From NCBI GenBank assembly GCA_021018995.1, contig CM037585.1, positions 86,032,646-86,096,645 of the forward strand: DNA of 64,000 nucleotides, given 5' to 3'. Made by a program: the position numbers and the translations under genes. Source of the DNA: Chloranthus sessilifolius. Taxonomy: Eukaryota > Streptophyta > Magnoliopsida > Chloranthales > Chloranthaceae. Under the pieces are notes generated by a model. That model searched no databases. It was not told the DNA's origin and was given only the letters and a program-made list of their open reading frames with translations. This document shows, one piece after another, positions 33,254 to 44,575 of the stretch; the first letter of the stretch is position 1, and every line of letters begins with the position of its first letter.

Positions 33254-33430
33254 ATTCAATGGGAAACAGCAGTCCGCAGCAAGCGGCAACAAGCGACAAT
33301 GGAGAACGACGGGATAGAAACTAGGGTTTTTTTTTTGCAGAGAGAGAGAGGGAGAGAAAGAGACTGGCTGAGAGGGCGGCGACAATGGAAATCGACGGAA
33401 TGGAAGCTAGGGTTCTTTTTTTTCATAGAG
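33254..33430 (-). other. 5'-UTR-like exon of a minus-strand gene
   Basis: The minus strand shows two AACCCTAG(C/T)TTC(C/T)AT-like blocks, CT-rich runs and a donor GAATG|GTAATC at 33253, a composition typical of plant 5' UTRs. No ATG-initiated frame continues. It is the best candidate first exon of the locus whose exons lie at 30791 and 28795-28222. Confidence 0.4.
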
Positions 33431-33509
33431 AAGAGAGAGGGAGAGACTGGCTGAGAGAGGGCGTTTATTTTTTTGAGAGGTTTAAGTTGGGCGTCGACGG
33501 GATGTAACC

Positions 33510-33725
33510 ATGGATCAAAATATCGTCCGATACCGATACGTATCGGACGATACGTATCGGTATCGGACGTGAACGATACGGTACATTAAATGTACCGTAT
33601 CGCTCATTTGTATTGCAAATACCGGACGATACATTCAATGTATCGTCCGGTACACTCATCGTTAGACGTATCGTCCGACGTACTGCTTTTTGACCGACGA
33701 TACGTATGCATTTCGGTTTTCCCAT
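33510..33725. mobile_element. Short MITE-like insertion rich in TATCG palindromes
   Basis: The 10-mer GGATGTAACC flanks the segment on both sides (33500-33509 and 33726-33735), as in a Mutator- or hAT-type target duplication. The ends read ATGGATCAAAA and (reverse complement) ATGGGAAAACC. The inside is packed with CGATACGTATCGG and GTATCGTCCG dyads. No coding capacity. Confidence 0.6.
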
Positions 33726-34059
33726 GGATGTAACCTAATGTTTTTTACGTTTTTAGAGAGCGGGGAAAGGAAGAGACGGGTTTAGAGAGGGCATTTTTTA
33801 GATGGTTTAAGTTGGCATCGTGCTAATAAGACGATTTTATATTCACTTTTTTTATATGTATGCCATATGGAGTCAACATTGGACCATATGATTGTAAAGG
33901 CACCATTCGTGTTGGATATTTTAGAAGAATCTTTTATTTTGTGGTTTTGGAATAGTCCCATATCGTGTACAATTAATATTAGGTTTTGGCTTACATGTTG
34001 TAGCTTGTACCTTTCACTCAAGAGACATTGAATTTTGTAGCTTCAACCGTCATACACCC

Positions 34060-34618
34060 CATCAGTCACACACACTCACACGGGCGCCGAAATGGCAGTC
34101 GGGCGATGCACGGTAGGTATTTAGAAATTAATTTTTTAGACAAAAGTGTAACCGTGTTTTAACCGATCACTTAAATTTTTTTAACCGTTCTTTTGCAACC
34201 ATTGTGTCTAAACGGATCTTTTGTAATTGTTGTATCCGTTCGGTTACTACAACCATTGGGTCTAATCGGTGTGGTTATGCCCCTTGTTTTCTATAAAAGG
34301 AACTCGCGACCACCATTTTTAACACTGCATTTTTATCTTTTCTTTTACCCCGTTTTCAATATTTCTTTTCAGAGTTTCGCCCATCTTTTGGGGTTCTGGT
34401 AGCGTGATCAGATTCGCCAAATCTGATCACGCAAACACATAGTCGGTTCGTTATATCCAGGAACCATTTTTTCTGTATCTCGTTGGTGACCACTTGATTG
34501 AAGTGGTGGGGGTAAAAATTGGTTTAAAGACAACGAAATTCTTTGTGCCTCGAGCCGTATCTGTGTGTCTCTTCCTGCTTCCCGTACCAATTTTTTCAAT
34601 AATTTTAAACCAATTTTT
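34060..34618 (+). repeat. Copia LTR/leader remnant with TATA box and hairpin
   Basis: TATAAAAG at 34292-34299 in a context like an LTR promoter, a 13-bp perfect stem with 5-base loop at 34402-34432 (arm GCGTGATCAGATT), then a leader to the gag start at 34619. LTR ends and primer site were not found, so extent is uncertain. Confidence 0.4.
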
Positions 34619-35165
34619 ATGGCCTAGATTACTGACTCGACTAAATTGTATCCCTCGCTACCCAACAACATCCACAAGTTGGACAGTTTTGATGGTTCGA
34701 ATTTCAAACAGTGACAACAGAAATTGCATTTTCTGTTGACCACACTGAAAGTTGTGTATGTTCTCACAACTCCATGTCCGACTGTTACCGAATCATCCAC
34801 CCTCAGTGAAGGCCGTAAAAAGTAGAAATGGGACAATGATGACTACACTTGCAAAGTCTACATTTTGAATGCATTGTTGAATTCTTTGTTCGACGTCTAC
34901 CGTGCCTACAACACTTCGAAGAAACTCTGAGACGCACTCGAGAAGATATACAAAATTGAAGACGCAGGATATAATTCTTACATTATCAATCAATTTTTTA
35001 ATTTTAAGATGGTCGATGATAAACATATTCTTAGCCAAGTGCATAATTTTCAAGTTATTATTAATTATATGATTGCTAATAGTTCTCATTTCGATAAAAA
35101 TTTTCTGGTTGATGTGGTAATCGCTAAGTTGCCTCCATCTTGGAAAGATTATCGAAAAATCCTTA
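34619..35165 (+). pseudogene. Ty1/copia gag (UBN2-type), truncated by an insertion
   Basis: From ATG 34619 the frame shows the plant copia gag pattern LDSFDGSNFKQ..KLHFLLTTLKVVYVLTTPCP, then NTSKKL.DALEKIYKIEDAG and FLVDVVIAKLPPSWKDYRK. At least four stops (one at codon 3, others replacing expected Trp/Lys) and short indels break it. At 35165 it is cut by a reverse-oriented LTR; the rest of this copia element should lie beyond the right end of the window if the nest model is right. Confidence 0.8.
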
Positions 35166-35545
35166 TGTGACAGCTCGAATTTTGGCACCCCGAAACCCAT
35201 GCCATCGGTACAACCCTCGAGGTCGTACCCCATATGCCTGCAAGGAACATTGGTATATTCACACAACTAAAAAGTAAAACATATACTAACTAACAGGTAC
35301 CGAACTAAAACTCCAGTTTTATAAAATAAAGTCAAAACATGAAGCTCAAAAAACAGTTCTAATCTCATGTCACTGCATGAGCAAAAGAACCAACTCGAAC
35401 CATCAATGATGAAACAGCCGTCACCCCAAATGGTTTGCCAAAAGAATATCTCACAAAACATTACATTTATCTTATACAAAAGGCTGGACATACCAAGCCG
35501 TACAATTTATCTCTCAAAAATCTATCAAAGTACGCAGAGGGTCCT

Positions 35546-35649
35546 CTAGAAGAAGTCCTCAGGAGGGGGCTCTTACTCCTGTCCAGGTATGTAATCCGAA
35601 TCCTCCAGATCAACGTCTCCCGAAACAGCAGCATCATCTAATACTGGAT
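35546..35649 (-). other. Conserved exon-like frame in LTR (one stop)
   Basis: Same phase and C-terminus as the other three copies (..SDYIPGQE, then a TAA where Leu is expected, then EPPPEDFF-stop), preceded by an acceptor-like GTAACAG. Confidence 0.55.
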
Positions 35650-36369
35650 CTGTTACGTATAGTCAAAGGAGTGAGCTACCTCATAGCTCAATAGGGAATC
35701 AACTGAATGAACATATAAGTCTATCTTACTCACATATATTCCATGACATTAGAAACATGATTTATCAAAGATAACTGAAAAAAATAGTTTAAATTACTGC
35801 AAGCATGAACTGAATGCATCTATTACTCTACATGTGTTAACTTGTTTTCAATTTTGTTCTTATAGGCTAGAAGATCTGTCTTGAAACTTAAATCAAATAA
35901 CTTAAATAATCCTCGAGCAATATAGCATCGAGCTCTGATGGAATACCCACTATCGTCGTCCAATTGAACTATATTTCAATGTAACAAAACCCAAGTCTCT
36001 TTCTCCTAGGCGACGGGGCACATAACTCATATACATCCCTGTGATGTCTTACTGGTGTACGGATTGGCCGCCGTACCGGTCACGGATATTCTACCGAGTC
36101 AGTCACTGGTATGCCGCCGAGTTGGTGAGATATTCTATGAACCTCAAATCAATTGTGCAAAATACATATAGTTTATCACCGTATAATTGTGCTAATTATA
36201 ATATTCACAATTTGTTCAAGGCTCATTCTCATGGTTTCTCATTTGACTATACATCCCTAGGATGTCACATACTCATATGCATCACCTAGATGCTCACATC
36301 TCATACACACCCCTGGGGTGTCATGCCCTTATTTGCTTACTGATTTCTTACTCAGTATACACACACACC

Positions 36370-36660
36370 CAAACAAAAACTATCAAAATCGATTAATCAA
36401 TCCCAAATCAATTAATCAAAAATCCAAAATCAATTAATCGATCTCAAAATCGATTAATCGATTTTCCAAAACCCAGACTTTTCCAACCACTAGAAGTACC
36501 TAGTCGAGTAATCGATTCCAAATTGATTAATCGAAAACCAAAAATCGATTAATCGAATTAATTTCGATTAATCGGTTTCATGCTTTAGTCTTCAAAATTG
36601 ATTTCTGACAAAAATCGATTAATCGATTCTAAATTCGATTAATCAATTTTGTTAGAAAAT
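36370..36660. repeat. CGATTAATCG dyad array in reversed LTR
   Basis: About 12 copies of the 10-mer CGATTAATCG or one-base variants within 290 bases, inside the inferred LTR intron. Confidence 0.85.
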
Positions 36661-37015
36661 AGCCCTCTTCGAGCTGTTCATTAAGCTTTCTTTTCTTACA
36701 AATTTTCTTCTTTCTCTTTCTTTACTTCACCATTAATTCGATAAATTCATGCACAAATATTGCACACACCATAATTCAATGAAATCTTACCTTGAATCCA
36801 AGGTATAGGTGATGGGAAATTTACCTGACCGACCCTATCAGATGTACCTTTTACTACAGAGACCCTATAGTTTCACCTTTACCCAAATCGACCCACTACG
36901 CGCCGAGCCATCTTCCGTCTTTAGGAAATACCGGATTTACCCCCAATGTAATAAATAGCCGCCTTCACCAAACCCTTCACTGTTTACCTTTTTACTTATT
37001 TACTTTTTCGTTCAA

Positions 37016-37080
37016 AGTCGGTGGAGAGGCGGTCGAGAGTCTCTAGCATTCCGTTCTTCAATCTTCAAGCTACCAAACCT
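37016..37080 (+). other. Noncoding first exon of the C48 gene
   Basis: Non-AT-rich segment ending CCT|GTAAGTAGC, a strong donor, about 200 bases after the element start. It has no ATG. Confidence 0.4.
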
Positions 37081-37149
37081 GTAAGTAGCTAGTAAATTTT
37101 CATTAATTTCTGTTAAGTTTCTTCTTCTTCTTTCGTCAGTGTCAATTTT

Positions 37150-37575
37150 ATAGTAATTTTTATCGATATCAATTGTATATACAATTGATATCGATTACAT
37201 ATACAATCGATATCGATTGCATATACAATTGATATCGATTTTTCATTGCGTCTCCAAAGGGACTTGATTGGGTTATAGTGACATTGATGGTTGGTAGGGA
37301 TAATGGAAAATCATACTTTTAGGGATAATATCGATAGCGATTGCATATACAATTGCTATCGATTATATATACAATCGATATCGATATTATCCCTAAAAGT
37401 ATTCCACCATCACCAAAAATGATTTTAGAAATTGGACAATTGTATATACGGTCGATTGTTAATGCGATCGATATCGATTGTATAAACAGTCGATGACGAT
37501 TGTGTACACAGTCAATGACGATTGTGTACACAGTCGATGACAATCGATAACGATTGTGTAAATAGTCGATGACGA
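37150..37575. repeat. ATCGATATCGAT / ACGATTGTGTACACAGTCGATG array, intron 1
   Basis: About 20 copies of TATCGATT/AATCGATA-type words and, near 37485-37575, GATGACGATTGTGTACACAG-like units. Same word family as the arrays in introns 2, 3 and 5 of this gene. Confidence 0.8.
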
Positions 37576-37675
37576 TTGTTTAGGGAATTGGCGATTTTTT
37601 ATGTAGCCTAATTATACCCTGATTATAAACATTCTCTTTCAATTTTATTACAATTCATATACAAAAGCCGGCAAA

Positions 37676-38467
37676 ATGGTTGTACAACATGCTGTTGGCA
37701 AATGTTCTCTTACTGGCATTTCGAGGATCTACGAAGACGCTAGCCCACAGCGGAAGGAGATGCTAAGTGCATCAATTTTCGGTGGAATATTCTAAATGCC
37801 AAAGGGTGTTAGTTTTGCTGGAGATGTTGTGGATGCCATGTTAAGTTTTTGGGTTGAGAAGAACCACTTTCGAATCAGGAGGAGAGATGTCTATCTTCAG
37901 GAGATGGACGGTGCCTTAATACTCGGCCTTGTGGTTGTTGAACCCCAACAGTATTCCCCTTCCATTAAAGCACCTGAAGTAGAAACCATTCGATACAAAT
38001 ATTTTCGGGGACTACCGGCCGGGAAAATTCTTTGGTCTCATATTGATAGTGGATTGAGGCTAGCGCAAAGTGATGACGACTTCGTCAAGTTGGCTCTTCT
38101 TTTTGTTCTATGTACATTCCTTTTTCCCGGGTCCCATCTTCAATTGTCGGAAGCCCACGTTGAACTCGTCGATGGCGTGGAAAAGTTCAAAAAAACCTCG
38201 TGGGGTCTCTACGTCTTCAAAGACTTGCTAGAGTATATAGATAAGGGCGTGGTAAATAGAAAGACTGTTGACAACGATAAAGCCCTTAAGTCGTATAATA
38301 TTTATGGCTATATGTGTATACTTTAGTGGTGGGCCTATGAGATGCTGCCTGACGTCTCACCTCAAAGAACATCAATGCTAAACCCTTTCCCCCGATTGTT
38401 GAAGTGGGCGGAGAAGCCCCAAACGAGGAATAAAGGCTACACTCTTGCGAAGATGGTCGACAGCAAA
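37676..38467 (+). pseudogene. C48 protease gene, exon 2 (DUF1985-like domain)
   Basis: ATG at 37676 opens a frame that continues past TAA (37793-37795) and TAG (38324-38326) to a donor AAA|GTATGA at 38468. Between them are SFWVEKNHFRIRRRDV and ALILGL (the DV..ILGL core), FVKLALLFVLCTFLFPGSH and SWGLYVFKDLLEYIDKGVV, then WWAYEMLPDVSPQ. These are the signature blocks of the DUF1985/plant-mobile-domain region found in front of Ulp1-type proteases in MULEs. The frame is preserved apart from the two stops. Confidence 0.8.
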
Positions 38468-39309
38468 GTATGATGTCGTTTTAACTAATTCAAATTTGTA
38501 AAGGTAAATTTGTAAGAACTTTAAAGAGTAATGTGGAGGATTCCGATTACCAAATCAATCGATATCGATTGCCTACGTAGTCGGAAATGACTGACTATGG
38601 AATCGGATGATTGATTAAGCAATCGATATCGATTGCCTACATAGTCGAAAACGACTGACTACGGAATCGGATGATTGATCGATTGATTAAGCAATCGTTA
38701 TCGACTGCCTACACAATTGGTATAGACTTCCAACACAATCTATAATATCCCGAAAAATTAAGCGTTAAACTTTGACCTCCGGATCCATGCCCAACTAGTC
38801 ATGGGTTTGACCAAGTGATGGTCAAATAGTGGACTCATGAACTTATGTACTAAGGTGAGATTAGTGTGACCTAAGTGTAGAGTATGGTGCTAAGTTACAG
38901 TCACATACACCTATCTCTGGTGTATGTGTTTAACACACAAGAAGGAGAGCAAATATAAGGGTTTAATAACCCTATTTCTCTTTTGTTTTGAGCTATTGAA
39001 GAGAGAGCTAAGAAGAGAGAGAGAAAAGTAAGGAGGAGTTGGCTAGAGGTTAATGCAAATCAAGAAGAGGATGGAGCATTGATTGAAGGATTCAACGCGT
39101 TAGGATCGTTGAAACGAAAAGCGGGAACCCTAGCCATTACAACCTAGATCTTGATCAATTTGAGGATTTATTGAAGGTGAGTTTTAAATTAATGTAATGT
39201 ATAGAGTGTGAATGATTAAATGTGGTCAAATGTGCATAAATGGATAGATAAAAGGCTTAGAAAAGAAAGGGAAAAGATTTGGAAGAACAGCCCGAAAGGG
39301 GGCTGAATC

Positions 39310-39735
39310 TGGCCAAATCGATTAATCAAAATTGAGATTCGATTAATCGATTTTGGCCCAGAAGTTGAAAAGTCATGAAAGCCCGATTTCGATTAATCGA
39401 ATTGTATTTCGATTATTCGATTTTTATTTCGATTAGTCGATTTGGAAATCGACTAATCGACTGGGTACCTCCAGTGGTTGGAGAATAGAGACCTGGAGAA
39501 ATCGACTAATCGAGTTTGGAAATTGATTAATTGATTTTGAATTTCGATTAATCGATTTGGGATCGACTAATCGATTTCAAAATTTCGACCACTCGATTTA
39601 AGAATCGACTGCTTTATGTTGGAGATTTAGATTAATCGATTTGGGATCGATTAATCGAATTTGAATCTCGATTAATTGATTTTGATAATCGATTTGGATT
39701 TCGATCAATCGAATTTGGGAATCGATTAAGCGACT
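39310..39735. repeat. CGATTAATCG dyad array in 5' LTR
   Basis: Roughly 20 copies of TCGATTAATCGA or variants, often about 20 bases apart centre to centre. Lies between the inferred LTR donor and acceptor. Confidence 0.9.
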
Positions 39736-40793
39736 TTGATAATTTTGCTTAACTTTCTAAGTTTTCTTTGAGATTCATGGAGGGTCCAGGACCTTCTTCA
39801 TTACATCTTTAATGATGTATTACATGTATTGTGATGTACCATAGGTGGTACGTGTGAAAGCAAGCACAAGGAGCCGCGTGGGACCTTGATGCTTGGACCA
39901 TCAGAGAATTGAGGTAGGGAACACCTTGAACATGTACTTTAATTTTAAGAGCATGTATGTAGTGATATAATTATCGTATTTGAAATTATTTTAACTATAA
40001 AAAACTTTATGAAAATGGATGCGTGTGTGACACCAAGAATGTGATAAAGGCATCGGTGTAATGCAAGAAATTAAGAACAAGCATTCTAATGAGATTGAGA
40101 CATCCCCAGGGGATGAGAAAGTAATAAAGGCATCAGGTGTGATGCGGGTATGTATACATCCTAGGGATGTATATGTATATACGATTGAATAATTACTGTT
40201 GAGGCCTAACTGATATAAGATAGCACACTGACACGGTGAACAACTATATGTAAAGCACATGTTATTTTTGTTATTTGAGGTTTGATAGGATACCCCACCG
40301 ACGGATACCCATGACTGATGCGATAGGATATCCATGACCGATGCATGCGAATCCATTACACCGACGGAGGTTTATCCAGAATCAAGTACATCCTGTGGAT
40401 GTTGTGTGATATTTAACCCCGCTGCCTAGTGAGAAAGGGGCTTGGATCGTATTCCCAGGGAATATATTTTACAACTGTCTAAGTAGATGACGATGAAGGG
40501 TATCTCATCGGGGCTCGATGCTATATTGCTCGGGGATTACTTAAGTTGAAGATTTAAGTTTTGCTTTAGGCCTGTTCAGTGTCATTCATGATAAATCAAC
40601 AGTAAAGTAAGACATGCTAACTACCAATAAACTTGAATGCAATTCATCAGATTTAAACTGTTCTTCTAGCAAAAGCATAGACACATCATGCTTAGAGTAT
40701 CATGGAATATATGTGAGTTTTAACTTATATGTTCATTGTGTTTGTTCCCTATTGAGCTAGGATGTAGCTCACCCTTTAGACTATACGTTGTAG

Positions 40794-40897
40794 GTACATT
40801 GATAGCAGCTGTAGAGGCTTCGAAAGACGTAGATCCGGGTGATTCAGATTACGTGCCTGGAGACGAGTTGGAGCCTCCACCTGAGGACTTCTTCTAG
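40794..40897 (+). other. Conserved exon-like frame in 5' LTR
   Basis: After ..GTTGTAG the frame (2 bases plus 34 codons) is acidic and ends SDYVPGDELEPPPEDFF-stop. It matches the 3' LTR copy (60946) and two LTRs of other subfamilies. The open frame extends about 80 bases upstream but contains no ATG. Confidence 0.65.
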
Positions 40898-41266
40898 GAG
40901 ACTCTGCTGTGTACTTTGACAGAAAGTAGTTTTTGAGAGCTAGTTGTACGACTTGGTATGTCAAGCCTTTATTTTTTATAAACATGTAATTAAATTGAAT
41001 TATTCTTTTGGCGAACCATCTGGGGTGATCTGTTTATCACCGATGGCTCGGGTCGGTTCTCTGTTCATGCAGTGGCATGAAAGTAGAACTGTCTTTTGCA
41101 TATGCCAGTTGGTCATATTAATTGTTTCCGCTTTATGAGATTATTTACTTTAATTATTTAATTTGTGCTTGATATACCAATGTTCCGTACACAGTTTTAG
41201 AGCACGGTCTGGAGGATCGTGCTGATGGCACGGGTTTCGGGGTGCCGAAATCCGGGCTGTCACAGT

Positions 41267-41278
41267 TGGTATCAGAGC
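41267..41278 (+). promoter_or_regulatory. Primer-binding site, tRNA-Met(i)
   Basis: TGGTATCAGAGC, two bases after the LTR end, as in most Ty3/gypsy chromoviruses. Confidence 0.95.
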
Positions 41279-41367
41279 ATTTTCTTTTAGAAACTTTGAC
41301 AATCATTCTTTTGTCAGAGCATAGGAACTTCTGCTAATAAAGACTTTGTTTTCACGTGCAGACCGTT

Positions 41368-42785
41368 ATGTCTTCTAGAGGAAGGGGCCGACCCAGGGGT
41401 GGCCATAGTAGAAGGTTACGTAGTCGAGATGATTTTATCTCGGACATAAATAGAGAACCTATAGGAGATGGAGGGGCTTCTGGCAGTGGTGGCCAAGGAA
41501 GCCAAGATCAGGAAGAGAACCGTGATTGAGATCGTACGATCAAGATCAGAGAGAGCAAGAAAGAGTTAGAGAGCGAAATGAGGATAGAGAAGAGCGTCAG
41601 AGGATGATGCACACCATGGAGACCATGGCAGCTGCTATGGCTCAACAGGCAGCATCTTTGGCAGCTCACATAGCTCATGAGCAGCATCAGCCACCGACAC
41701 CTCCAGTGGCTCTGACACCGCCATCATCATCTGCTTTTATTGAGTTTAGGAGGATGAGACCTCCTAGCTTTTCTGGACTGGGAGAGCCCATAGTGGCAGA
41801 ACATTGGTTGAGTGAGATGGAGAAGGTGTTCAGTGTGCTCACTTGTACCGAGGACGAGAGCATCCGTTGGGCAACCTACATGCTAGACGGAGAGGCTGGG
41901 CCTTGGTGGAAGTTCGTTTCACGAACTAGGGCTCAGGAGACTTCGGATTTGCCCTGGACTTGGGATGAGTTCGTCGAGGAATTCAATAAACAGTACTTCC
42001 TTGAGGTGGTGAGGAACCAAATGGAAATCCAATTTCTACAGCTTACTCAGGGGAAGATGACAGTGAGAGACTATGCAGTGGAGTTTATGCGACTCGCTCG
42101 CTTTGCGCCCGACTATGTCATCACCGATATGATGAAAGCAAAGAGGTTTCAACAAGGTTTGAAGCCGGACGTGAGGGGAGGAGTAGCACCATTCCAATTG
42201 AGGACCTATGGTGAGGTCATGAGCAAAGCGCCCATAGTGGAAGAGGAGAATAACAATAAATACCGCCAGAGAGAGCAACAAGAAAGGTGGAATACGGATC
42301 AGAGCAGAACGAGAAACTATGAACCGGTGAACAAAAAGCTGAGATTCATACCAAATAATCAGAAACCACCATTTCAAGGAGGTTATGGAAGACCGACGCA
42401 GCAGAGCAACCAGCAGAGATTTTCATTGCTCGCATCGGGGAGACCGATACGCTACGAGAGCCCTGCTATTACTACCGGCACTACAGTCACACAGGGGGCT
42501 TCTCGAGCAGCTTCTTCCACACCTCGTGAGACTTGTGCCAAGTGTGGCAAGCCTGACAAGACAGCGGACTGTAGGGTAGGCACTCGGGGTTGCTTTCGAT
42601 GTGGCAAGGTGGGCCACTTGATCAGGGAGTGCCCTGAGATGAACAAAGGGAAGACGGCTTCAACACCTATTCCACGACCTATACAGGCGAGGAAGCTGAT
42701 CGTCCAAGGGAGAGCCTACGCAGTCACAGCTCAAGAGGCTCAGAATACAAACGATGTCATTCAAGGTGAGTTTCCTTTTAAATAA
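41368..42785 (+). pseudogene. Chromovirus gag
   Basis: ATG at 41368 starts a glycine/arginine-rich N-terminus. A TGA and a frame change near 41527 lead into a 419-codon open stretch holding the retrotransposon gag domain (WLSEMEKVFSVLTCTEDE, GPWWKFV, FNKQYFLEVVRNQ, VRDYAVEFMRLARFAPDY) and zinc-binding segments CAKCGKPDKTADC and CFRCGKVGHLIREC. It ends with a stop at 42783-42785, followed by about 150 AT-rich bases before protease. Gag assembles the particle; the knuckle binds RNA. Confidence 0.9.
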
Positions 42786-43299
42786 AAATTTTAATTCTTG
42801 AAATTTTAGATAGAGAAGGTACATCTACATATAGAAAATATAAGAAAAACTTGCATATGATAGATTTCGGTATGATAGTAAATGATATATATGGATATGT
42901 ATGATTAGGTACATTACAAATTTATAAGAAGGGGAGTGACGTAATGTACGAAGCTCGAGTGTTGATAGACCCAGGGTCTACTGATCGGTGCTGAAATATG
43001 ACTATATTTCATACCTTAAATCCTACACTTAGCCGTTCGATGAAAGTATTTGATGGTTGTTGTGAGGTTTTGATGATAACAGGTGTTTCTGACCTTTGGA
43101 TCTTCCAAGTGTATAAAAGAAAGAAATTAAAGGCTACAAAAGAGCTATGGACAAAAAGGGTCCAAAGAAACGCTGAAATCCGTGAAGGGAATCAAACTCC
43201 ATCAAGAAGGGGAAGATATTGAAGTTGCCGCGAGGAACAAAGTGTAAATAAGCCTTCGCGCAGTTGGAAGAAATGGCCGTCGCGCGGTTCCCGCGCCAC

Positions 43300-43715
43300 A
43301 CAATTCAACCTAGCGACTACAGCATTTCAACCTAGCGAAGACGGCTGTGCAGTCAACCTAGCGATGACTGATGAATAAAAGCAACCACGCGACAGTGAAA
43401 GTATCCTTCTCCAATTCAACCACGCGAAGAGCACTATCCAACCCAGCGAGGAGAAATCTAACCTAGCGAAAGTCTGTGCATTTCAACCTGGCGACTGTTT
43501 CTGCTGAGGGCATATTGGAGATTTCCACCAAATAGGGCATCTACTTCCAACTAGTGTCAATCGATTGAGACATGAATTTCAATCGATTGAGACAAAAAGG
43601 CAAAAGTGTCTTAAAGGAGGTCAAATTCAAAGTTCAATCGATTGAGATCTAAGCCTCAATCGATTGAGATCTAAGCCTCAATCGATTGAGATCTAAGCCT
43701 CAATCGATTGAGGCA
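43300..43715. repeat. Two successive motif arrays in element 2 LTR
   Basis: First TCAACCTAGCGA-type words, about nine in 200 bases. Then TCAATCGATTGA, six times, the last ones as a 22-23 base tandem unit (dyad plus GATCTAAGCC). The TATA box follows 30 bases later. The 3' LTR repeats the arrangement (51300-51715). Confidence 0.9.
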
Positions 43716-43740
43716 ACTAGGGTTAGTTTGAATCGGCTAT

Positions 43741-43748
43741 TATAAATA
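43741..43748 (+). promoter_or_regulatory. TATA box of element 2 LTR
   Basis: TATAAATA, directly downstream of the dyad array; the same in the 3' LTR near 51737. Confidence 0.7.
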
Positions 43749-44557
43749 AGAGGCCCACGGCTTTGTAAAAGGGGGAGCTTTTTGGAATATAGAGTTTTTA
43801 GTGTAGGGTTATCTTCCGAGAGCTTTTAGTTTTTAATTTTAGTTTAGATTTTTTTGTAAAGAGACTTGCTTAGAACATATTTTTATTTTTAGTTTTCTTT
43901 TCTCTTGGGAATGGACTTGAATGAAATTGAAGATCTTGCACCAAGGATGAGTGGCTAAAAGCTGTAGATCGGGGAAGATGCGATCCCCAGATAAGTACCC
44001 ATATTTTATGTTTAATGCCATAGTATAATATTGTCATCATCAAATCGTTTTTCTCAAAGTTTGTGATTATGTTTATGTTGTTTTGATCTAAACATCATGA
44101 GATACGCTATGCTTTTAGCATGATTCATACCGCAATGTTAGGCTGAGTCATCGTTTTTAGATAGGGTATGCCGGGTTAATGATCATGCTTAATTACTAGT
44201 CATTTGATCTTTTGGAATGATGGTGTGTTTGATGATTAATAAAACTGTGGGTTTAATAATAGAAAGGGATGCAAATCTGGGGTAGCATATTCCTTGATCT
44301 CGTTTTAAAATTTGTTCTTAAATTTCTCATTACAAAATTTTTAGATTAATTTATTTTCTTTCTTGCAATTAGAAAAGTGTTAATTTTTGGTAAAAATTAA
44401 ATCTGCCCCTTGGTACTTCCTCGGGGATATTTTCTAAATCTCTAGGAAGAATTGATTAAAATTTCAGATTTCCCTGTGGGTTCGACACCCTTGTTCTTGC
44501 CTTACTAGAACAGATCTTGTACACTTGCAAGGGTTAATTTAAAATCGATCAAGTTTT

Positions 44558-44575
44558 TGGCGCCGTTGCCGGGGA
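44558..44575 (+). promoter_or_regulatory. Primer-binding site, tRNA-Asp type
   Basis: TGGCGCCGTTGCCGGGGA, 6 bases after the LTR end. Confidence 0.95.

Larger units (their letters stand above)
35166..36813 (-). repeat. Tekay-type LTR, reversed, interrupted at 36813
   Basis: Starts TGTGACAGC and follows the solo LTR (17966 onward) collinearly: conserved exon (35546-35649), CGATTAATCG array and a donor-like GTAAGA (minus, 36790). It then stops where the next 460 bases of LTR should be. At 36814 begins GGGAAATTTACC, the presumed end of a MULE. The TGTGACAGC end adjoins the copia gag at 35165. Confidence 0.8.
38741..41264 (+). repeat. 5' LTR of the chromovirus
   Basis: 2524 bases, starts TATAATATCCC (TG changed to TA; the 3' LTR has TGTAATATCCC) and ends GGCTGTCACA. 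A TATA-like site is at 38952-38957, a donor GAAG|GTGAGT at 39176/39177, the dyad array at 39310-39730 and an acceptor-like GTAG before 40794. Confidence 0.95.
42982..44551 (+). repeat. 5' LTR of element 2
   Basis: 1570 bases. Contains about nine CAACC(T/A)(A/C)GCGA words (43300-43500), six TCAATCGATTGA dyads (43558-43712) and a TATA box at 43741-43748. Confidence 0.95.

Noticed and set aside
42767..42941. Intron between gag and protease of the chromovirus (CAAG|GTGAGT donor, TTTTAG acceptor)
   Set aside because: No acceptor restores the protease frame; a degenerate junction is simpler.
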